64,000 nucleotides of DNA from Oscillospiraceae bacterium (GTDB taxonomy: Bacteria; Bacillota; Clostridia; Oscillospirales; Oscillospiraceae): positions 30,958 to 94,957 of the forward strand of contig CACWYC010000004.1 of NCBI GenBank assembly GCA_902765025.1. The letters are read 5' to 3'. The notes under the pieces were generated by a model. It was given only the letters and a program-made list of their open reading frames with translations. It made no database searches and was not told where the DNA came from. Positions 1-7,882 of this stretch are shown piece after piece (the stretch's first letter is position 1; each line of letters starts with the position of its first letter). Both the position numbers and the translations under genes were made by a program.

Positions 1-488
1 CCCACCCGGAGGGAGATCATCATGCGGGCGAAGTCCTCCGGCTCGCCCAGGCCGTAGATGCAGCTCACCGACGACACCACAATGACGTCACGCCGCTCCA
101 GCAGCGCGCAGGTGGCGCTGAGGCGCAGGCGGTCAATCTCCTCGTTGGTGGAGGCGTCCTTTTCGATGTAGGTGTCGGTATGGGGGATGTATGCCTCGGG
201 CTGGTAGTAGTCGTAATAGCTGACGAAATACTCCACGGCGTTGTCGGGGAAGAACTCCCGGAACTCCTCGCAAAGCTGGGCCGCCAGCGTCTTATTGTGG
301 GCAAGCACCAGCGTGGGGCGCTGCACCTTCTCGATGACCTTGGCCATGGTGTAGGTCTTGCCGGAGCCGGTGACGCCCAGCAGCACCTGCTCCCGCAGGC
401 CGTTTTCGATGCCCTCGGCCAGCTTTTCGATGGCCTGGGGCTGGTCGCCGGCGGGCTCATATTCGCTTTTTACCTTAAACGGGGGCAT
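1..488 (-). CDS. uvrB: UvrABC excinuclease subunit B, N-terminal part (cut by window edge)
   Basis: UvrB is the DNA-damage-verifying helicase-like subunit of nucleotide excision repair; it is loaded by UvrA and recruits UvrC. The first 162 residues are visible. The Walker A motif GVTGSGKT sits at residues 38-45 and the aromatic beta-hairpin [12 protein letters not shown], which clamps DNA, near residues 91-102, followed by the [10 protein letters not shown] stretch typical of the family. The ATG at 488 follows a GAGGAGGT ribosome site at normal spacing. The rest of the gene (a full UvrB is about 660 residues) lies left of the window. radC lies immediately upstream on the same strand, 12 bases away, so the two are probably co-transcribed as a DNA-repair pair. 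Confidence 0.97.
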   Translation of the reverse strand, partial: MPPFKVKSEYEPAGDQPQAIEKLAEGIENGLREQVLLGVTGSGKTYTMAKVIEKVQRPTLVLAHNKTLAAQLCEEFREFFPDNAVEYFVSYYDYYQPEAYIPHTDTYIEKDASTNEEIDRLRLSATCALLERRDVIVVSSVSCIYGLGEPEDFARMMISLRV

Positions 489-500
489 GGGCCCACCTCC

Positions 501-1175
501 TCAATGTATCAAATAACCGCTCTGGCGCATGGAGACATAGTCGCCGTCCGCCACCACGATATGGTCCAGCAATCGCACATCCACCGAGCGCAAAATCTCC
601 TCCACCTGCAAGGTGGACACCCGGTCCTCCTCCGAGGGCAGGGCCACGCCGCTGGGGTGATTATGGCCCAGCACCACGGCGACGGCACCGCAGCTCAGGG
701 CGAAGTTCACCACCTGGCGCTGGGGCAGCGCCGTGCTGACGCCGTCGCCGGTGGAGAGCACCTTCTCCCCCAGCAGCTTGCCCTTGCCGTCGAGACACAG
801 CATGTAGAGCTGCTCCTGCCGCTGGTCGCCCAGCACACGCAGCAGATAGCCGCCCACCTTCTCCGGCGTGTTGTAGACCCGCTCCCGCTTTCCCTGGCGG
901 CGCAGGCGGCGCTGCACGTCGGGGATGAGGCCCAGCAGCGTGGCGGCGCCCTCCCCCAGGCTGGGGATGGCACGGAGCTCCTCGGGGGAGGCGGCAAACA
1001 CATTTTCCAGCGAGCCGAAGGTGGCCAGCAGGGTATGGGCCAGGTCGTTGACGTCCCGGCGGGGGATGGCGTAGAACAGCAGCAGCTCCAGCACCTCATG
1101 GTCGGCAAAGCTGTCCAGCCCGTGGCGGAGATACTGGGCCCGTTTCCGGGCCCTGTGGCCGTCGTGTATACCCAT
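501..1175 (-). CDS. radC: RadC/JAB-domain protein
   Basis: 224-residue RadC-family protein. The N-terminal half has a helix-hairpin-helix-like region (FADHEVLELLLFYAIPRRD, then a GEGAA hairpin); the C-terminal half is a JAB1/MPN metal-binding domain with HNHPSG and a downstream SEED, giving the His-x-His...Asp zinc ligands. The family's molecular role is unsettled: it was named for DNA repair, but that assignment has been questioned. The reading frame stays open further upstream, but the ATG at 1175 is chosen because AAGGGGGT precedes it at good spacing and MGIHDGHRARKR matches the usual family start. It lies just upstream of uvrB. Confidence 0.93.
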   Translation of the reverse strand: MGIHDGHRARKRAQYLRHGLDSFADHEVLELLLFYAIPRRDVNDLAHTLLATFGSLENVFAASPEELRAIPSLGEGAATLLGLIPDVQRRLRRQGKRERVYNTPEKVGGYLLRVLGDQRQEQLYMLCLDGKGKLLGEKVLSTGDGVSTALPQRQVVNFALSCGAVAVVLGHNHPSGVALPSEEDRVSTLQVEEILRSVDVRLLDHIVVADGDYVSMRQSGYLIH

Positions 1176-1311
1176 GGTGCACCCCCTTCCCCGCCTGATG
1201 GGCGAAATGTTGCGGATAAAACCGATTAAGCGATTTATTATACCATATTTCACCACCGGCCACAAGGCATTTTTTGCGCTGAAAAACAGGGCAAATTCCC
1301 CGTCAAAGGGG

Positions 1312-1340
1312 TTGACAGGAGAGGGGTTTTCCATTATCCT
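1312..1340 (+). promoter_or_regulatory. sigma-A promoter of the mgtE leader
   Basis: TTGACA at 1312-1317 and TATCCT at 1335-1340 are separated by exactly 17 bases. Transcription would start near 1347, just ahead of the M-box aptamer. Confidence 0.75.
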
Positions 1341-1351
1341 TACAGTGACAA

Positions 1352-1500
1352 CTGAATCGATCCGGTAGGTAAGGCTACCGCAGGGATACGGACTGCTGCC
1401 GCGAAGTGGTGGAGACACTACAAGATGGTTTGAACAGGCGATATCGAATCCAAGGTATCATCTAACGCAGTTTCATTGCCCGGCGATGCTAAAGCTTGTA
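1352..1500 (+). promoter_or_regulatory. M-box (ykoK) magnesium riboswitch aptamer
   Basis: The stretch carries the family hallmarks in order: GGTAGGTAAGGCTACC, then ATACGGACTGCTGCCGC, then AAGTGGTGGAGACACTAC, and a closing CCCGGCGATGC. These match the conserved M-box elements (the GGTGAGGCT-like 5' block and the TGCTGCCGC/GTGGAGAC core). The RNA binds Mg2+ and represses the downstream Mg2+ transporter when Mg2+ is plentiful. It sits between a sigma-A promoter and mgtE, with an intrinsic terminator just downstream. Boundaries are approximate. Confidence 0.9.
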
Positions 1501-1540
1501 ACGGTTGGGGCGGGGCCGCGTGCCGCGCTCGCTGCACACG

Positions 1541-1578
1541 CCACAACACCTGCCGGGGGTCGTTGTGGATTTATTTTT
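1541..1578 (+). terminator. Riboswitch-controlled terminator before mgtE
   Basis: CCACAACACC (1541-1550) pairs with GGTcGTTGTGG (1558-1568, one bulged C) around a TGCCGGG loop, followed by ATTTATTTTT. It lies 40 bases after the M-box and 30 before the mgtE start, so it is probably the off-state expression platform. Confidence 0.75.
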
Positions 1579-1607
1579 GCCCCGGGGCAGGAAGGGAGGC
1601 GCAGACC

Positions 1608-2993
1608 ATGTTTGACCGCGAGGAACACATGGAGGAATATCTGGAGAAAATCGAGGAGCTGCTGCGAAGTAAACAGTATGCCCAGCTGCGGGACCTGCTG
1701 CTGCCCATGGAGCCGGCGGACATCGCCGCCATATTGGAGGAGGGGCCCCAGGAGCAGATGCCCCTGCTGTACCGGCTGCTGCCCAAGGAGCTGGCGGCGG
1801 AGGTGTTCGTGGAGCTGGAGAGCGACTCTCAGGAGATGCTGATCAACGGCTTTTCCAACACAGAGCTGAAAGAAGTGCTAGACGAGCTGTACCTGGACGA
1901 CGCCGCCGACATCGTGGAGGAGATGCCCGCCAACGTGGTCATCCGTATTCTGGACAAGGCCACGCCGGAGATGCGCAAATCCATCAACGAGATTCTGAAA
2001 TACCCGGAGGACTCGGCGGGCTCCATTATGACCATGGAGTTCTTGTCGCTGAAAAAGGACATGACGGTGGCCGACGCCTTCAAGCGCATACGGCGCATCG
2101 GCGGCGACATGGAGACCATCAACATCCTGTACGTCACCGACCCCCGGCGCAAGCTGCTGGGCGTGCTGTCGGTGCGGGACCTGCTGCTGGCGGACGAGGA
2201 CGACCTCATTGCGGACATCATGGACCCCAACGTGGTGGCCGCCTCCACCATCGACGACAAGGAAGACGTGGCCCAGGCCATGAGCAAATACGACTATCTG
2301 GCCATGCCGGTGGTGGACCAGGAAAACCGGCTGGTGGGCATCGTCACCGTGGACGACGCCATGGACGTTATGGAAGAAGAGGCCACCGAGGATATCGAGA
2401 AGATGGCCGCTATCACCCCTACCGACAAGCCGTATCTCAAGACCTCCGTGTTCGACACGTTCCGGGCCCGCATCCCCTGGCTGCTGCTGCTGATGGTGTC
2501 GGCCACGTTTACGGGGCTGATTATCACCAGCTTTGAGGCGTCGCTGGCGGTGGTGCCGGTGCTGACGGCCTACATCCCCATGCTGATGGACACCGGTGGC
2601 AACTGCGGCTCCCAGGCCAGCGTCACCGTCATCCGCGCGTTGAGCCTGGACGAGGTGGACTTCTCCGACATGCTGCAGGTCATCTGGAAGGAAATCCGGG
2701 TGGCGGTGCTGTGCGGCGCGGTGCTGGCGGTGGCCAACTTCGGCAAGATGATGCTGGTTGACCGCATGCTGCTGGGCAACACGGCGCTGTCGCCGGTGGT
2801 GGCAGGGGTGGTGTGCGCCACGCTGGTGTGCGCCGTGGCGGTGGCCAAGTTCGTGGGCTGCACGCTGCCGCTGCTGGCCAAGAAAATCGGCCTTGACCCG
2901 GCGGTGATGGCCTCGCCGTTCATCACCACCATTGTGGACGCCCTGTCGCTGCTGATCTACTTCCAGTTCGCCACCCACATTTTGGGGCTGTAA
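1608..2993 (+). CDS. mgtE: Magnesium transporter MgtE
   Basis: 461-residue MgtE-family Mg2+ channel of the cell membrane. Order of domains: N-terminal MgtE_N superhelix (about 1-130), two CBS domains (about 135-255, containing the YVTDPRRKLLG and MPVVDQENRLVG repeats) that sense cytosolic Mg2+, a connecting helix, and five membrane helices from about 290 on. The family signature DTGGNCGSQ lies in the pore region. The frame is open upstream to 1476, but the ATG at 1608 is preferred: it follows GGAAGGGAGG and gives the expected MFDREEHMEEYLEK start, and anything longer would run into the riboswitch terminator. Regulation by the upstream M-box is expected. Confidence 0.96.
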   Translation: MFDREEHMEEYLEKIEELLRSKQYAQLRDLLLPMEPADIAAILEEGPQEQMPLLYRLLPKELAAEVFVELESDSQEMLINGFSNTELKEVLDELYLDDAADIVEEMPANVVIRILDKATPEMRKSINEILKYPEDSAGSIMTMEFLSLKKDMTVADAFKRIRRIGGDMETINILYVTDPRRKLLGVLSVRDLLLADEDDLIADIMDPNVVAASTIDDKEDVAQAMSKYDYLAMPVVDQENRLVGIVTVDDAMDVMEEEATEDIEKMAAITPTDKPYLKTSVFDTFRARIPWLLLLMVSATFTGLIITSFEASLAVVPVLTAYIPMLMDTGGNCGSQASVTVIRALSLDEVDFSDMLQVIWKEIRVAVLCGAVLAVANFGKMMLVDRMLLGNTALSPVVAGVVCATLVCAVAVAKFVGCTLPLLAKKIGLDPAVMASPFITTIVDALSLLIYFQFATHILGL

Positions 2994-3033
2994 AATTTGA
3001 TAATTCTGAATGGATTTTTCATCAGGATGCCAT

Positions 3034-3068
3034 AATAAGGTCAGGTGTAATGCCTGACCTTATTTTTT
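3034..3068 (+). terminator. Intrinsic terminator after mgtE
   Basis: Perfect 12-bp stem AATAAGGTCAGG / CCTGACCTTATT with a 7-base loop and a T-run. Confidence 0.85.
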
Positions 3069-3090
3069 TGTAATTACGGAGGAAACGGAA

Positions 3091-3285
3091 ATGGACAACA
3101 TCTGCACCAACGAGGGTAAGTCCTGCACCCCCAACAGCGCCATCAGCTGCACCGTCACCAACTGCGCCCACCACTGCAAGGACGTGAACTACTGCGGCCT
3201 CAACGCCATTGAGGTGGGCACCCACGAGGCCAACCCCACCGAGGACCAGTGCACCGACTGCCGCAGCTACCGCAAGTATCGCTGA
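3091..3285 (+). CDS. DUF1540 domain-containing protein
   Basis: 64-residue cysteine-rich protein with eight Cys (CTNEG, CTP, SCTVTNC, HHC, YCGL, CTDC). The pattern CTVTNCAHH...CGLNAIEVG...CTDC fits the DUF1540 family, small proteins common in Clostridia whose function is unknown; Cys spacing suggests metal binding. GGAGGAAACGGAA precedes the ATG. It lies directly after the mgtE terminator, so it is probably transcribed on its own, possibly together with the TSUP genes that follow. Confidence 0.8.
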   Translation: MDNICTNEGKSCTPNSAISCTVTNCAHHCKDVNYCGLNAIEVGTHEANPTEDQCTDCRSYRKYR

Positions 3286-3331
3286 AAAAAGCCGCCTTTT
3301 GGCGGCCTACATACAAAAAGGGGGCTGCGAG

Positions 3332-3685
3332 ATGGGCGACAAGGTGAGGCTGGCGGTGACAGGGGCGCTGGCAGGGGCGGTGAACGGCTGCTTCGGCGGA
3401 GGCGGCGGCATGGTGATGGCGCCGCTGCTGCAAGGGTGGTGCCGCCGGGAGACGAAGCGGGCCCTGGCCACCTGCGTGGCGGCCATACTGCCGCTGTGCG
3501 TGGTGTCGGCGGCGGTGTACGCCCTGCAAGGGGGCTTCCCCTGGGGCGAGGCGGCGCCCTATCTCATCGGAGGGGCCGTAGGCGGCGCCGTGGGAGGCAG
3601 GCTGTTTCCGGCGGTGGCGGCGAAATGGCTGAAGCGGCTGTTTGCCGCGTTTTTGCTGTACGGCGCATGGCGGTATCTGCGATGA
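3332..3685 (+). CDS. TSUP/TauE-SafE family transporter, N-terminal half
   Basis: 117-residue hydrophobic protein with about four membrane segments and the family motif NGCFGGGGGMVMAPLL at its start. TauE/SafE (DUF81) proteins export or import sulfite, sulfoacetate and related small anions; they normally have about 250 residues in two inverted-repeat halves. This gene matches only one half, and the next gene, overlapping it by ATGA, supplies the second. The ATG at 3332 was chosen over the upstream open frame because MGDKVRLAV begins the family homology. Substrate unknown. Confidence 0.8.
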   Translation: MGDKVRLAVTGALAGAVNGCFGGGGGMVMAPLLQGWCRRETKRALATCVAAILPLCVVSAAVYALQGGFPWGEAAPYLIGGAVGGAVGGRLFPAVAAKWLKRLFAAFLLYGAWRYLR

Positions 3686-4041
3686 AGGACTGGCTGATTC
3701 CCCTGGCGGCGGGACTGGGGGCCGGGATCCTCTCCGCCTGGGGCGTGGGCGGCGGTACGCTGCTGCTGTTGGTGATGACGCTGGTGCTGGGGGTGCCGCC
3801 GGAGGAGGCCCGGTGCATCAACCTGCTGTACTTTCTGCCCACGGCGGCGGCGGGCGTGTGGCAGCACCGGAAGAACGGGCTGTTGGACGGCGACGCCCTT
3901 CGCGTCACCGTGCCCTGGGGCGTGGTCTTTGCGGCGGCAGGCGCGGCGGTGGCGGCCATGGCGGACACCGAGGCGCTGCGGCGGCCCTTCGGGGTGTTTT
4001 TGCTGGTGTGCGCGGCGGTGACGGTGTGGAAACGGGAATAG
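3682..4041 (+). CDS. TSUP/TauE-SafE family transporter, C-terminal half
   Basis: 119-residue membrane protein whose motif SAWGVGGGTLLLLVMTLVLG mirrors the glycine-rich motif of the preceding gene. It starts within the preceding stop codon (ATGA overlap), so the halves are translationally coupled and probably form a heterodimeric transporter equivalent to one full-length TSUP protein. Four predicted helices. The alternative start at 3667 (MAVSAMKDW) would lengthen the overlap; MKDWLIPLAAG at 3682 fits better. Confidence 0.8.
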   Translation: MKDWLIPLAAGLGAGILSAWGVGGGTLLLLVMTLVLGVPPEEARCINLLYFLPTAAAGVWQHRKNGLLDGDALRVTVPWGVVFAAAGAAVAAMADTEALRRPFGVFLLVCAAVTVWKRE

Positions 4042-4052
4042 GTGTGAAAAGA

Positions 4053-4161
4053 GGGCGGAGCCGAGGCTCCGCCCTTACGATATCATTGCTGCGCGAGGGC
4101 GGAGCAGAGCCCCGCCCCTACCATCGTGAGGATAGGGGCGGACAGAGTCGTCCGCCCCTAC
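4053..4161. repeat. Cluster of three REP-like GC-rich palindromes
   Basis: Three palindromes follow each other: GGGCGGAGCCGAGGCTCCGCCC (4053-4074), GGGCGGAGC-aga-GCCCCGCCC (4097-4117) and TAGGGGCGGAC-agagtc-GTCCGCCCCTA (4133-4160). The last two recur near 17.8 kb. They lie between the TSUP genes and htrA, which converge here, and may also act as terminators. Confidence 0.8.
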
Positions 4162-4254
4162 ATAAACCAAAAAATGAATCATGAACCATTCAGGTGGCCG
4201 CCGGCCGCCGGGGGCGACCTGAAGCGCCCCTGCATTTGCCTTTCGCTGCGTAAA

Positions 4255-5595
4255 TTACCGCTGGGGGTTGAGGGTGATTTCCGTTTCGATGGTTTTGCCG
4301 TTTCGCAGCAGCGTCACCGCCACGGTGTCGCCGCTGTGGCAGGTGCGGCGGACGGCCATCAGCTCGTCGGTGGTGGTGACGGTCTCGCCCTTGACGGACA
4401 GCAGCAAGTCCCCTGCCTCCACCCCTGCCGACCAGGCGGGGCCGCCGGGGGTGACCTCCAGAATTGCCACGTGGCTCTTTTCCTCGTCTTCCCATTCGGT
4501 GATGACGGTGATGCCGAAGGTGGGCTTGCCGCTGTAAGACCCGGTGGAGAGAATCTCATTGATGACGTAACAGGCATCGGCGGTGGGCAGGGCAAAGCCC
4601 AGGCCCTCCACGGTGGCCTCGTCACGGCGGCGGCCGGAATTGCTCATCTTTAACGTGTTGATGCCGATGACCTGGCCGCTTTCGTTGATGAGGGGGCCGC
4701 CGGAGTTGCCGTTATTCAGGGCGGCGGTGGTTTGCAGCACGTTGACGCTGCGGCCGTCGCTGGTGATGGTGCGGTTGATGGCGGAGAGGATGCCCTCGGT
4801 CATGGTGCCCATCAGCTCCACCCCCAGGGGGTTGCCGATGGCATAGACCCGGTCGCCCACCAGGCACATATCGCTGTTGCCCAGCTCGGCGGCGGGAAGG
4901 TCTTGGGCGTCCATCATTTTCAGCACGGCGATGTCCTCCTCCGCGTCGGCGCCCACCAGACGGGCCTCGTACATGCCGCCCATATAGGTGGCCACGAAGC
5001 AGGCCTCCCCCTGGGCGATGACGTGGGCATTGGTGACCACATAGCCGTCGGAGGACAGGATGATGCCGGTACCCACAAAGGACTCCTGGCCGGAGGTGGC
5101 CACCACCACCACGGTGGAGGGGCCCACCTTGCCGTAAATCTCCTGGGCGGTGAGGGGTTCACTGGGTTCAGAGGACAGCGTCACCATGTCCGCCGTGCCT
5201 CGGGGGTCATAGGTGGGGATGGCGCTGTTGTCGCCGCCGAACATGGAGGTGATGGAGCTGGGGCTGCCGTCCTCCGTGGAGGGCAGGTCGGCGTCGGTAG
5301 CGGGGGCGGGGGTATTGGCCCGGACAAGGCTCACCACGCCGGCGGCGATGCCGGCGAGCAGCACCAGCACGGCGCAGGCGGTGATGACCCACACCGGCTT
5401 GATGCGCCGCTTTTTGGTGGCCTTGCCGGGGGCGATGCCAGCGGGCAGGGGCGTTTTCTGCACATAGTAGCTGACCACCTCCTCCGCCGCAGGGGCGGGG
5501 CGGGTATACCACTCCACTACCTCCCGTGGCGCAGGGGCGGCGGTGAGGCCGGAGGGGGCCTCAACGGTGTTCTTCTCTCTGTTTTCTTCCTGCAT
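4255..5595 (-). CDS. htrA: HtrA/DegP-type serine protease, membrane anchored, with PDZ domain
   Basis: 446-residue trypsin-like protease acting outside the membrane in envelope quality control. A cytoplasmic tail of about 66 residues precedes one membrane helix (67-90), a low-complexity linker, the protease domain and a C-terminal PDZ domain (about 345-440). The catalytic triad is visible: His191 (TNAHVI), Asp221 (EEDIAVLK) and Ser298 (NNGNSGGPL). The ATG at 5595 has GAGGA upstream and overlaps the end of the kinase gene by 35 bases, so it belongs to the regulator-kinase-protease operon; a CssRS/HtrA-like stress circuit is plausible but inferred from gene order only. Confidence 0.94.
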   Translation of the reverse strand: MQEENREKNTVEAPSGLTAAPAPREVVEWYTRPAPAAEEVVSYYVQKTPLPAGIAPGKATKKRRIKPVWVITACAVLVLLAGIAAGVVSLVRANTPAPATDADLPSTEDGSPSSITSMFGGDNSAIPTYDPRGTADMVTLSSEPSEPLTAQEIYGKVGPSTVVVVATSGQESFVGTGIILSSDGYVVTNAHVIAQGEACFVATYMGGMYEARLVGADAEEDIAVLKMMDAQDLPAAELGNSDMCLVGDRVYAIGNPLGVELMGTMTEGILSAINRTITSDGRSVNVLQTTAALNNGNSGGPLINESGQVIGINTLKMSNSGRRRDEATVEGLGFALPTADACYVINEILSTGSYSGKPTFGITVITEWEDEEKSHVAILEVTPGGPAWSAGVEAGDLLLSVKGETVTTTDELMAVRRTCHSGDTVAVTLLRNGKTIETEITLNPQR

Positions 5596-7066
5596 GGGCG
5601 GATTCCTCTTCTTTAGTATAGGCGCTCTGGCTGCGCTGCATGGTGAACACGAAGGAGGTGACGCCGTTCTCACTGGTGACGGTAATCTTCTCCTTGTGCT
5701 GGTTCAAAATGGTCTTGACCACGTACAGGCCCAGGCCGTAGCCGTCCTTGTCCTCGCTGCGGGATTTGTCCGACTTGTGGAACCGCTCGAAGAGCAGCGG
5801 GATCTCCTGGGCGGCGATGGTGGCGCCGTGGTTGCGAACGGTGACCAGGGCCTTTTCCCCGGCGGTGCGGACGCCCAGATACAGCGCCGTGCCGGGGGTG
5901 GCAAACTTGGCGGCGTTCTCCACCAGGTTATAAATCACCTGGGTAATCAGATCGTTGTCGCCCTGGACCATGACGGGCTCGTCGGGGATGTCGGCCTCCA
6001 CGTCCAGGTGGCGGTCGATGATGCGCTGTTCCATGCTCAGCAGGGCCAGGCGCATGCTCTCGCACAGGTCGAAGTCCTTCTTCTTCATCTCCTTGCTCTG
6101 AATCTGGGAGATGTCCAGCATACGGCGGACCAGACGGCTGAGGCGGCGGCTCTCGTCGGAGATGATTTGCAGATACTGCCGCTCCTTCTCCGGGGGGATG
6201 GTGCCGTCCAGGATGCCGTCGGTGTAGCCGGCGATGGTGGTCATGGGGGTTTTTAGCTCATGGCTGACGTTGGCGATGAAGTCACGGCGCTGGCGCTCCG
6301 TCTCCTGGAGGGAGTCGGCCATGGCGTTGAAGGAGCTGGCAAGCTCGGCAAGCTCGGCGCTGCTCTCCACGTTGGACATACGGACATCAAAGTTGCCGTC
6401 GGCATAGGCCCGGGTGGCCTCCACCATCTCGGTGATGGGCTGAATCTGGCGCATGGCGGTGACGGAGCTGGCCAGAAACGCCACCAGCAAAATGGTGATG
6501 GACGTGACGAAGAAAAGACCGATGAAGGCCCGCCACATCTCCAAAAGGGCGGCGGCATCCATCACCGCCAGCACCATGCCGATGGGCACCTCGCCCGCCT
6601 CGATGGGCACGCCCACCACGTATTGCTTGGCCTCGTAGATGCCCCCCAGGGTGCCCCGGCCCTCATAGCGCATATCGCCGGACAGGGTTTGCTCCACCAC
6701 CGTCTCCGGCACCTTCAGCGACTTGCCCACCAGGCTTTCGTCCGTGGTGAGCACCACGCCGCCCTGGGTGTTGCAGATGAGGAAGTCCACGTCCGTCATC
6801 CGGGAGGCCACCACCGCCAGCTTGCGCAGGGCCTCGTCCTGGTCGGTGGACTGGTCGATGCCGGCGGCGAAATAGTCCAGCGACATCTGGGCGATCAGCT
6901 CCGCCCGGGAGCGCATTTCGCTGCGGCGCTCGGACACGTTGATGCTGAAGCTCAGGGCGAAGAAGGACACGCCCAGCAGCACCATGGTCAGCAGCACCAT
7001 GCCCGCCGTCAGGGCAAACTGACGCCAATAGAGGCTGTTGAGAGTGTTACGGATACGCTCTTTCAT
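5561..7066 (-). CDS. Sensor histidine kinase
   Basis: 501-residue membrane kinase. TM1 (about 17-42), an extracellular sensor region (about 43-175, with a dCache/PAS-like segment around VDFLICNTQGGVVLTTDES), TM2 (about 179-203), HAMP domain, dimerisation box with His269 in FIANVSHELKTP, and a HATPase domain with N-box (YNLVENAAKFA) and G-box (GYGLGLYVVK). It starts 5 bases after the response-regulator stop and overlaps htrA at its 3' end. The stimulus is unknown; coupling to an HtrA protease suggests envelope stress. Confidence 0.93.
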   Translation of the reverse strand: MKERIRNTLNSLYWRQFALTAGMVLLTMVLLGVSFFALSFSINVSERRSEMRSRAELIAQMSLDYFAAGIDQSTDQDEALRKLAVVASRMTDVDFLICNTQGGVVLTTDESLVGKSLKVPETVVEQTLSGDMRYEGRGTLGGIYEAKQYVVGVPIEAGEVPIGMVLAVMDAAALLEMWRAFIGLFFVTSITILLVAFLASSVTAMRQIQPITEMVEATRAYADGNFDVRMSNVESSAELAELASSFNAMADSLQETERQRRDFIANVSHELKTPMTTIAGYTDGILDGTIPPEKERQYLQIISDESRRLSRLVRRMLDISQIQSKEMKKKDFDLCESMRLALLSMEQRIIDRHLDVEADIPDEPVMVQGDNDLITQVIYNLVENAAKFATPGTALYLGVRTAGEKALVTVRNHGATIAAQEIPLLFERFHKSDKSRSEDKDGYGLGLYVVKTILNQHKEKITVTSENGVTSFVFTMQRSQSAYTKEEESAHAGRKQREEHR

Positions 7067-7071
7067 GGCCG

Positions 7072-7755
7072 TTACTGCTTAACCTCGAACTTATAGCCCA
7101 CGCCCCAGACGGTTTTCAGCGCCCACTGGTCGGACACGTTCTCCACTTTTTCCCGCAGGCGCTTGATGTGGACGTCCACGGTGCGGCTGTCGCCGAAATA
7201 GTCAAAGCCCCAGACCTCGTCCAGGAGCTGGTTGCGGGTATAGACCCGGTTGGGAGTGGCGGCCAGGTGGTACAATAGCTCCAATTCCTTGGGGGGCGTG
7301 TCCACCTTTTTGCCGTCCACCAGCAGCTCGTAGCTGTCCAGGTTGATCTCCAGCTTATCGAAGGTCAGCTTTTTGCTGGTGTCGTTGGGAATCTCGCTGC
7401 GGCGCAGCACGGCGTTGATGCGGGCCATCAGCTCCTTCATCTCAAAGGGCTTCACCAGATAGTCGTCGGCGCCCCGCTCCAGGCCGGTGATGCGGTCGTC
7501 CACGTCGGACTTGGCGGTGAGCATGATGATGGGGGTCTTGGCCTTGCTGCGGATATGGTCGCACACGGCCCAGCCGTCCATGACGGGCAGCATGATGTCC
7601 AGCAGCACCATGTCCGGGGCCTGGGCGTCATACTCCTCCACGGCCTTGCCGCCGTCGTAGGCCAGGCGGACCTCAAAGCCCTCTTTTTCCAGATACATGC
7701 GGAGCAGCTCGGAGATGTTCCGATCGTCCTCCACCACGAGGATATTGCGTGCCAT
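7072..7755 (-). CDS. OmpR/PhoB-family response regulator
   Basis: 227 residues. Receiver domain with the acidic pair at residues 10-11, phospho-acceptor Asp53 (LLDIMLP) and the VKPF lysine near 103; winged-helix DNA-binding domain in the C-terminal half (PPKELELLYHLA ... VWGFDYFGDSRTVDVHIKRLR). First gene of the regulator-kinase-htrA operon. A -10-like TATAAT lies on this strand at 7812-7807, about 50 bases upstream of the start, but no convincing -35 accompanies it. Confidence 0.95.
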   Translation of the reverse strand: MARNILVVEDDRNISELLRMYLEKEGFEVRLAYDGGKAVEEYDAQAPDMVLLDIMLPVMDGWAVCDHIRSKAKTPIIMLTAKSDVDDRITGLERGADDYLVKPFEMKELMARINAVLRRSEIPNDTSKKLTFDKLEINLDSYELLVDGKKVDTPPKELELLYHLAATPNRVYTRNQLLDEVWGFDYFGDSRTVDVHIKRLREKVENVSDQWALKTVWGVGYKFEVKQ

Positions 7756-7882
7756 AAGCGATTTACCTCCCTGTCACGCGGAAATGGCGGTATTTTTCAC
7801 GTGTTCATTATACCGAATGGCGGCGGCGTTTCCTGAATAAATTGTAAATTCGCCCCGCTTAACAGGGTATTATACCACGGTT

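Noticed and set aside
3682..3690. Frameshift in one TSUP gene
   Set aside because: Considered, but each half has its own start, the ATGA overlap is a normal coupling signal, and each half has a complete motif set; kept as two genes.
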